Part shown: piece by piece, positions 57,805-64,000 of the stretch
Position numbering within the stretch: the first letter of the stretch is position 1
How the letters are laid out: each line of letters starts with the position of its first letter
Assembly: GCA_027487845.1 (NCBI GenBank)
Contig: JAIYCV010000027.1
Coordinates: 1 to 64,000 of the forward strand
Direction of reading: 5' to 3'
DNA from: Flammeovirgaceae bacterium
GTDB lineage: Bacteria > Bacteroidota > Bacteroidia > Cytophagales > Cyclobacteriaceae
DNA length: 64,000 bases
Made by a program: the position numbers and the translations under genes
Notes under the pieces: model-generated
The model's input: the letters and a program-made list of their open reading frames with translations, nothing else
Told to the model about the DNA's origin: nothing
Database searches by the model: none

Positions 57805-58374
57805 ATGCAAGCGTTAACCCAGCGTTCAAAAATCGTATCAAACAAGAAGATGACTTTTCTTGAGCGCATCTATTTACCAGCAATTTTGGGTGGAGTGGTA
57901 ATTACCATTAAACACATGTTTCAGCGCAGTGCCACTGTTCGCTATCCCGAAAAGGAAAGAGAATTCAGCGAAATCTACCGTGGCCAGCACGTGCTGAAAA
58001 GAGATGATAATGGTGCTGAACGCTGCACCGCATGTGGGTTATGCGCTGTATCGTGTCCTGCTGAAGCTATTACAATGGTTGCTGAAGAACGAAAGAAGGG
58101 GGAAGAGAAACTGTATCGCGAGGAAAAATATGCGGCTACTTATGAGATCAACATGCTCCGTTGTATCTTCTGTGGGTTGTGCGAGGAGGCTTGCCCTAAG
58201 GAAGCCATATTTTTGACAGACCGGATTGTAGTAACCGATTATGGAAGAGATAGCTTCATTTACGGCAAAGACAAGTTGGTTGAACCAATAGATCAACGTG
58301 TAGATGTATCTAAAAGACAGACTAAAGAGGTGTTGGAATTCAAAAAGCAAAAACAACTTACTCATAATAAATAA
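57805..58374 (+). CDS. nuoI: NADH-quinone oxidoreductase subunit I
   Basis: 189-residue ferredoxin-like subunit with two [4Fe-4S] clusters (N6a and N6b): CTACGLCAVSCPAEAI and CIFCGLCEEACPKEAI. It links NuoG to NuoB. The N-terminal part (FLERIYLPAILGGVVITIKHMFQ) lies along the membrane. It begins 12 bases after nuoH. Confidence 0.96.
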   Translation: MQALTQRSKIVSNKKMTFLERIYLPAILGGVVITIKHMFQRSATVRYPEKEREFSEIYRGQHVLKRDDNGAERCTACGLCAVSCPAEAITMVAEERKKGEEKLYREEKYAATYEINMLRCIFCGLCEEACPKEAIFLTDRIVVTDYGRDSFIYGKDKLVEPIDQRVDVSKRQTKEVLEFKKQKQLTHNK

Positions 58375-58382
58375 TTTGAACG

Positions 58383-58886
58383 GTGACGCTTAACCTATTT
58401 TACTTTTTATCTTTCTTGGGCATACTAAGCGCGCTATTGGTGGTTTTTTCTAAGAACCCTGTCCACAGCGTGTTGTACTTAATTATTACTTTCTTTGTGA
58501 TTGCCGCGCATTATGTTTTGTTAAATGCTCAATTCCTCGCCATTGTTCATGTCATTGTTTATGCAGGGGCGATTATGGTATTGTTTCTTTATGTTATTAT
58601 GCTCCTGAATCTCAACCAAGAGGCAGAACCCCATAAGTCAAATTTGATACGGTTTGCTGCTACTATTAGTGCTGGTCTTTTGTTATTGGTTTTGGTTGGG
58701 ACACTTAAAGGAACCGACCAAATGCTCGTTCAGTCTGCGGCACCTGTTGAGGTGGGGCTTGTAAAAAGTCTTGGTAGAGTTTTGTTTAAAGAATATATGC
58801 TGCCATTTGAGATTTCATCGATATTACTTTTGGCAGCGATGGTAGGGGCAGTGATGCTTGGTAAACCAGAAAATATAAAAAAGTAA
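58383..58886 (+). CDS. nuoJ: NADH-quinone oxidoreductase subunit J
   Basis: 167-residue membrane subunit with five helices. The pi-bulge helix region VIVYAGAIMVLFLYVIMLLNL, conserved in proton pumping, is clear. The start is GTG, eight bases after the nuoI stop; no better ATG lies upstream. It abuts nuoK directly. Confidence 0.95.
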   Translation: MTLNLFYFLSFLGILSALLVVFSKNPVHSVLYLIITFFVIAAHYVLLNAQFLAIVHVIVYAGAIMVLFLYVIMLLNLNQEAEPHKSNLIRFAATISAGLLLLVLVGTLKGTDQMLVQSAAPVEVGLVKSLGRVLFKEYMLPFEISSILLLAAMVGAVMLGKPENIKK

Positions 58887-59204
58887 ATGAAGACAGCTCA
58901 AGGAATACCATTAGATTATTACATCTGGCTGAGCGCTGCGCTATTCGCCATTGGTGTATTAGGCGTATTATACAGGAGAAATGCGATTATCATTTTTATG
59001 TGTATTGAGCTAATGCTGAATGCGGTGAATTTGTTGCTGGTGGCCTTCTCCAATTATTACAGCGATGCATCTGGGCAAGTTTTTGTGTTTTTTATTATGG
59101 CGGTTGCCGCGGCAGAGGTTGCTGTGGGACTTGCGATTTTAATTATGATGTATAGAAACACCAAGACCACTGATATTAACATTCTCAACAAATTAAAATG
59201 GTAA
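58887..59204 (+). CDS. nuoK: NADH-quinone oxidoreductase subunit K
   Basis: 105-residue, three-helix membrane subunit. [22 protein letters not shown] holds the conserved intramembrane glutamate of the proton path, and a second glutamate occurs in [11 protein letters not shown]. It overlaps nuoL by seven bases. Confidence 0.96.
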   Translation: MKTAQGIPLDYYIWLSAALFAIGVLGVLYRRNAIIIFMCIELMLNAVNLLLVAFSNYYSDASGQVFVFFIMAVAAAEVAVGLAILIMMYRNTKTTDINILNKLKW

Positions 59205-61111
59205 GCACAGATTTGCTGATAAGTTTAGTTCCTTTCTTTCCATTACTGGGATTCATCATTATTGGTTTAACAGTAAATAAAATACCGAAGACGTTAGCTT
59301 CTTATATCGCTTGTGGAGCCGTTTTGTTTTCATTCATCGTTTCAGTAATTCTTTTCGTCCAATTGTCGGGTGCAGATGAAAATCAACGCTCTCTTACTGT
59401 TTCGCTCTTTAATTGGATTAGTGTAGGCGAATTTACCGCATCGATTAGTTTTTTGGTTGATCCATTATCATCGCTAATGCTATTAGTCATAACAGGGGTT
59501 GGCTTTTTAATACATGTTTATTCGATCGGTTACATGCATGATGATCCAGCGGTAAACCGATTCTTTAGCTACCTAAATCTGTTTGTTTTCTTCATGCTTT
59601 TGCTAGTGATGGGTTCCAATTACTTACTCATGTTTGTTGGATGGGAAGGGGTCGGTCTGTGCTCTTATCTGTTGATTGGATTTTGGTTTAAAAACAAAGA
59701 TTATACGGATGCCGCCAATAAAGCGTTTATCATGAATCGCATTGGTGATTTAGGATTAATCATTGGCGTTGTGTTAATTTTTATAACGTATGGAAGTATT
59801 GAATATGCTTCGGTCTTCAGTCAAGTGGGAGAAGGTTCAGCTACTCTTACCTTGATTACCATATTACTTTTTGTCGGTGCAATGGGAAAGAGTGCTCAAA
59901 TCCCCTTATATACTTGGTTGCCTGATGCGATGGCCGGACCAACACCAGTATCAGCATTGATTCACGCGGCTACGATGGTTACTGCTGGAATTTATATGAT
60001 CGCCAGAAATAACTTACTTTATACGCTCTCTCCAATTGCATTAAATCTAGTTTTAGTGGTTGGTTTGTTTACAGCTCTGCTTGCAGCCGTTATTGCGTTG
60101 ACCCAAAATGATATTAAGAAGGTACTTGCCTATTCCACCGTAAGTCAATTAGGACTTATGTTTGTTGCTTTAGGGGTTGGCGCCTATTCCAGCGGTATCT
60201 TCCACATGGCAACCCATGCTTTTTTTAAAGCACTTTTGTTCTTGGGCGCAGGTAGCGTAATTCATGGACTTCATGGTGAACAAGACATTCGTAAAATGGG
60301 AGGTTTGAAGAAGTATTTGCCTACCACCTTTGTTACTTTTTTAATTGGTGTTCTGGCGATTTCTGGGATACCTCCTTTTGCGGGATTCTTTTCCAAAGAT
60401 GAGATTTTAGCGAAAGCATTTGAAGCGAATCCTATCGTTTGGGCGCTTGCGTTAACGACTTCCTTGTTGACCGCCTTTTATATGTTTCGACTTTTATTCT
60501 TAACCTTTTATGGTAAAACAAGAGCTTCAGATCATGCGATTGCACACATTCATGAATCTCCGAAGTCAATAACTATTCCACTTACCCTGTTGGCTATCTT
60601 ATCAGTGGTTGGTGGATTTATGGGAGTACCCGAAGCTCTTTTTGGATCAAATAAATTAGAACATTTTTTAAACCCTGTATTTGAGAACTCGCTAGCTCTT
60701 ATGAATCACACTCATTTAGCTCATAGCACCGAATATATGTTAATGGGTTTAGTGGTTGGGTTAACACTAGTAGTGATATTTGCCGCCTATCGTTCTTATG
60801 TGAAGAATGGGGCTGTGCCTACCTTCGATGTGGATTCCACATCCAGCGTCCACAAATTAAGTTACAACAAGTTTTATGTTGATGAATTGTATGATTCGAT
60901 CATTGTAAAACCGCTTTTTGCGTTATCCAATCTCTTAGAAAAAATCATCGAGAAATCGGGCATAGACCGAGTAGTTAATGGAATCGGGGCAACTGTGGAT
61001 GGAGGCAGTAGATTGGCACGTTTGCTTCAAAATGGTAATATTGGATTTTATATTTTCGCGATGGTGATAGGTATTATTTTAATATTGGCAGCCAGCGGTT
61101 TCACGAAGTAA
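59198..61111 (+). CDS. nuoL: NADH-quinone oxidoreductase subunit L
   Basis: Distal antiporter-like proton pump subunit, 637 residues and about 16 helices, including the long lateral helix at the C-terminus. The core blocks [48 protein letters not shown] and [15 protein letters not shown] hold the conserved glutamate, lysines and histidine. It lies three bases from nuoM. Confidence 0.97.
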   Translation: MVSTDLLISLVPFFPLLGFIIIGLTVNKIPKTLASYIACGAVLFSFIVSVILFVQLSGADENQRSLTVSLFNWISVGEFTASISFLVDPLSSLMLLVITGVGFLIHVYSIGYMHDDPAVNRFFSYLNLFVFFMLLLVMGSNYLLMFVGWEGVGLCSYLLIGFWFKNKDYTDAANKAFIMNRIGDLGLIIGVVLIFITYGSIEYASVFSQVGEGSATLTLITILLFVGAMGKSAQIPLYTWLPDAMAGPTPVSALIHAATMVTAGIYMIARNNLLYTLSPIALNLVLVVGLFTALLAAVIALTQNDIKKVLAYSTVSQLGLMFVALGVGAYSSGIFHMATHAFFKALLFLGAGSVIHGLHGEQDIRKMGGLKKYLPTTFVTFLIGVLAISGIPPFAGFFSKDEILAKAFEANPIVWALALTTSLLTAFYMFRLLFLTFYGKTRASDHAIAHIHESPKSITIPLTLLAILSVVGGFMGVPEALFGSNKLEHFLNPVFENSLALMNHTHLAHSTEYMLMGLVVGLTLVVIFAAYRSYVKNGAVPTFDVDSTSSVHKLSYNKFYVDELYDSIIVKPLFALSNLLEKIIEKSGIDRVVNGIGATVDGGSRLARLLQNGNIGFYIFAMVIGIILILAASGFTK

Positions 61112-61114
61112 TTT

Positions 61115-62581
61115 ATGTTGACACTATTCATCATTTTCTGGCCATTCTTCGCAGCGCTCTTGCTGTTTTTGTTTAGACCCCAAAATGCGAAAGGGTTTGC
61201 TTTTTTGGCTTCGCTACTAGAGTTGGCGGCATCTTTTGCTGTTGCCTATTTATTTGATCCATCTAATTCGTCCAGTTTTGATGTTAACGTTCCCTGGATT
61301 GACAAACTCGGTGTCAGCTTTTCAGTAGGACTTGACGGAATCTCCCTGCTTTTGGTTCTCTTGACTACCGTTCTTGTACCTTTTATTATCTACGCTGGCA
61401 CCAACGAAAATAAGTCGCACACATTTTATGGACTCATTCTATTAATGCAAATGGCCTTGGTGGGTGTTTTTATGGCGCGCGATGGTTTCTTGTTTTATAC
61501 CTTTTGGGAATTGGCGTTGATCCCGATCTATTTCATTTGTTTACTGTGGGGTGGCGAAAACAGAGCAAAAGTTACTTTTAAATTCTTTGTCTATACGCTA
61601 GCGGGTAGTTTGTTTATGCTAGTTGGCCTAATCTATTTGTATTATCAAACAGAAGGAACTCATTCTTTCGACATACAAAAATTGTATAAAGCAGGTCAAT
61701 CGTTAAGCCTAGTTGAACAGTCTTACTTGTTTTGGGCATTCTTCCTAGCATTTGCTATTAAGATGCCAGTATTTCCTTTTCACACTTGGCAACCCGATAC
61801 TTACACCACTGCTCCTTTTCAAGGGACTATGTTGCTTTCAGCCATCATGCTGAAGATGGGTATTTATGGATTAATCAGATGGCTGCTTCCAATGGTTCCG
61901 CTGGGTGTAGCTGAATGGGGTTATACTGCAATTGTTCTTTCAGTAATAGGAATTTTGTATGCTTCTTTTATTGCCATTGTTCAAAAAGACATGAAACGAT
62001 TGATTGCATATTCGTCCATCGCACACGTAGGACTGATTTCTGCCGGGGTTTTTACTCTTTCTAAAATTGGTATCCAAGGTGCTGTTATTCAAATGATCAG
62101 CCACGGAGTGGTTGTATTCGGCTTGTTTTACATAGTAGAGGTAATTCATTCACGTACCAAAACAAATGTGATGTCGGATTTAGGTGGTATCCGATCAAAA
62201 GCGCCAGCCTTTGCTTCGGTATTTCTAATCATCTTGTTAGGAAGTATTGCGCTGCCCTTTACAAGTGGTTTTGTGGGGGAGTTTTTACTTATCAATTCAT
62301 TGGTAAATTATAAATTGGTGATTGGCGCATTGGCAGCTGTGAGCACTATTTTAGGAGCTGTTTATATGTTAAGGGCCTTTCAACAATCCATACTCGGAGA
62401 GGAGAGTAGTAAGACTTCTACTTTTGCGGAACTCACCACTCAGGAAAAAATTGTTCTTTATCCAATAGCCATTATTGTGCTAGTTATTGGTATTTATCCT
62501 GCACCTCTATTGGCGCTTTCAGAGCCAGCGGTAGATCAGCTTTTAATGATTGTTTCAGATTACTTGGCTTCGGTAAAATAA
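61115..62581 (+). CDS. nuoM: NADH-quinone oxidoreductase subunit M
   Basis: Second antiporter-like pump subunit, 488 residues and about 14 helices. Diagnostic blocks are YTFWELALIPIYFICLLWGG, FPFHTWQPDTYTTAPFQGTMLLSAIMLKMG and KRLIAYSSIAHVGLI. The glutamate in FWELALIP and the lysine in the pump half-channel are present. Three bases from nuoN. Confidence 0.97.
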   Translation: MLTLFIIFWPFFAALLLFLFRPQNAKGFAFLASLLELAASFAVAYLFDPSNSSSFDVNVPWIDKLGVSFSVGLDGISLLLVLLTTVLVPFIIYAGTNENKSHTFYGLILLMQMALVGVFMARDGFLFYTFWELALIPIYFICLLWGGENRAKVTFKFFVYTLAGSLFMLVGLIYLYYQTEGTHSFDIQKLYKAGQSLSLVEQSYLFWAFFLAFAIKMPVFPFHTWQPDTYTTAPFQGTMLLSAIMLKMGIYGLIRWLLPMVPLGVAEWGYTAIVLSVIGILYASFIAIVQKDMKRLIAYSSIAHVGLISAGVFTLSKIGIQGAVIQMISHGVVVFGLFYIVEVIHSRTKTNVMSDLGGIRSKAPAFASVFLIILLGSIALPFTSGFVGEFLLINSLVNYKLVIGALAAVSTILGAVYMLRAFQQSILGEESSKTSTFAELTTQEKIVLYPIAIIVLVIGIYPAPLLALSEPAVDQLLMIVSDYLASVK

Positions 62582-62584
62582 TAT

Positions 62585-63955
62585 ATGAATGCTCTTTATA
62601 TCATTTGTGGGTTAGGTATCGCATCGTTGGTTGCAGAGATTGTCAATCTTAAGAAATGGTTGGTGGTGCTAATTACTATTGGCATCGCGACTGCCGCAGC
62701 CGTTGCCACGTTGGATTGGAATACAACTAATTCATACTTTAATGACATGGTAGTGATAGACAATATTTCTATCGCTTTTACCGTATTGATTTGCTTGTCA
62801 GCCGTCCTTTGGTTTTGGCTATCGCACGATTATTTTAAGGATGAAACACATATTACCGATCAGTCGGCATTGGTGCTTTTTGCGCTGGTGGGCGCTATAA
62901 TTCTTACTTGTTTCAACAATATGTCGATGTTGTTCCTAGGAATCGAAATACTTTCTATTTCTCTTTACGTCCTTGCGGGAAGTAAAAAAGATAGCATTTT
63001 CTCAACGGAAGCCGCTTTCAAATATTTCCTAATGGGTTCTTTTGCTACTGGCTTTTTGTTAATGGGCATTGCCCTGATTTACGGAGCCACAGGAACCTTT
63101 GATTTAATTAAAATATCCCAATTCACAGCCGACCACCATTCCACTTTACCTGGTTTTTTCTTTGCAGGTGTTTTGCTTGTTATGGTGGGAATGGCATTTA
63201 AAGTGTCCGCAGTTCCGTTTCATTTTTGGGCGCCCGATGTTTACCAAGGTTCCCCGCTTGCGATAACGGCTTTTATGTCGACCATTGTAAAGATTGCTGC
63301 GTTCTCGGCATTTTTAAGATTGTTTCTAAACTGTTTTTCTGTAGTACAAAATACATGGTTGTTTACGTTGCAAGCGATAGCAATTTCTACCATGATCGTG
63401 TCCAGTATTACAGCCGTTTATCAGTCGAATATTAAAAGACTACTTGCCTATTCTAGCGTAGGCCATGCTGGTTATGTATTACTCGCATTAGTGACGGGAA
63501 GCTCGGATGCAAATGGTGTGATCTTCTATTACCTATTCACTTATTCAGTTGCTTCGTTACTTGCGTTTACTGTTTTAACTCAATTAGAAAAGTCAGATTC
63601 AGATATTTCCCTAACTGATTTGAAAGGACTATTTAAATCAAGTCCGATTCTTGCAGTGGGGTTTACTATTGCATTACTTTCGATGGCAGGTATTCCACCA
63701 CTTGCCGGATTTATTGGGAAATATTTGGTTTTAAATCTTGCCTTAAGTGTAGGTTATATTGGATTTGTAATAGTGGCAATCATCACATCACTAGTAGGTG
63801 TTTATTATTATTTTAAATTGATAATTTCGATGTTCCAGGATTCCCCAGACGCGAAACAGCAGTCCATCTCTATATCCACGCGACTTTTGATTTACGTATT
63901 GGTTGGTTTAGTGCTTTTAGCGGGAATTTTACCGAATGTTTTTCAAGTAATTTAG
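62585..63955 (+). CDS. nuoN: NADH-quinone oxidoreductase subunit N
   Basis: Third antiporter-like subunit, 456 residues and about 14 helices. FLGIEILSISLYVLAG, SAVPFHFWAPDVYQGSPLAITAFMSTIVK and KRLLAYSSVGHAGYVL identify it. It completes the 14-gene complex I operon. Sequence after the stop (63956-64000) is AT-rich, with a run of T but no stem, and no further gene is visible before the window ends. Confidence 0.97.
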   Translation: MNALYIICGLGIASLVAEIVNLKKWLVVLITIGIATAAAVATLDWNTTNSYFNDMVVIDNISIAFTVLICLSAVLWFWLSHDYFKDETHITDQSALVLFALVGAIILTCFNNMSMLFLGIEILSISLYVLAGSKKDSIFSTEAAFKYFLMGSFATGFLLMGIALIYGATGTFDLIKISQFTADHHSTLPGFFFAGVLLVMVGMAFKVSAVPFHFWAPDVYQGSPLAITAFMSTIVKIAAFSAFLRLFLNCFSVVQNTWLFTLQAIAISTMIVSSITAVYQSNIKRLLAYSSVGHAGYVLLALVTGSSDANGVIFYYLFTYSVASLLAFTVLTQLEKSDSDISLTDLKGLFKSSPILAVGFTIALLSMAGIPPLAGFIGKYLVLNLALSVGYIGFVIVAIITSLVGVYYYFKLIISMFQDSPDAKQQSISISTRLLIYVLVGLVLLAGILPNVFQVI

Positions 63956-64000
63956 TCCTACTATTAATTTATTTTTTTCGTTTTGTAGTGACCGTTATTG

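Overview
The window looks like a chromosomal segment of a free-living, aerobic member of the Bacteroidota, most likely order Cytophagales. The evidence is the mix of gene families: a GSCFA protein, a NagB/PIG-L fusion, DUF1573, a short NuoG, a single-subunit cytochrome b SDH in C-A-B order, and paired FG-GAP/ASPIC lipoproteins. Several intergenic regions also carry the Bacteroidota promoter box TAnnTTTG, and Shine-Dalgarno sequences are generally absent. I see no rRNA, tRNA, CRISPR, prophage or insertion sequence. Most of the window is ordinary housekeeping and catabolic DNA at uniform AT-rich composition. One short GC-rich block near 40.7 kb is the exception.

Region by region: 0-5.4 kb (minus strand) holds dnaE with a fused proofreading domain, a small secreted protein and trxA. 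5.5-9.2 kb holds a 35-residue membrane ORF and sdhCAB, with a good promoter and terminator. 9.4-17.5 kb holds two giant tandem FG-GAP/ASPIC lipoproteins and a vanadium-haloperoxidase-like lipoprotein. 17.6-26.0 kb is a co-directional run of SLC45-type sugar transporter, glpF, glpK, glpD, a DUF3179 protein and a GH13 amylosucrase-like enzyme, preceded by a nested inverted repeat. 26-32.4 kb (minus) holds a nitrilase, a DUF885 lipoprotein, a TIGR04076/aldo-keto reductase/sodium symporter operon and a PAP2 phosphatase. 32.5-40.5 kb is mixed: a cysteine-less Lpd-like flavoprotein, phosphoglucomutase-DinB, hppD, trpS, DUF1573 and small unknowns. 40.8-51 kb holds a DUF255 thioredoxin-fold protein, GSCFA, the NagB/PIG-L fusion, exonuclease III, a CHASE3-GAF sensor, a HAD phosphatase and a ceramidase-like protein. 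51-64 kb is a complete 14-gene nuoA-N operon.

Functionally, sdhCAB and nuoA-N feed electrons from succinate and NADH into the quinone pool, and GlpD feeds the same pool from glycerol 3-phosphate. The transporter-glpFKD-GH13 run suggests uptake and breakdown of a glucoside, possibly a glycosylated glycerol. That substrate is my inference and not visible in the sequence. The observations I find most interesting are that cluster with its palindromic leader, the proofreading-fused DnaE with a degenerate PHP site, the FG-GAP pair with the haloperoxidase-like protein, and several enzymes that keep their fold but have lost textbook catalytic residues.
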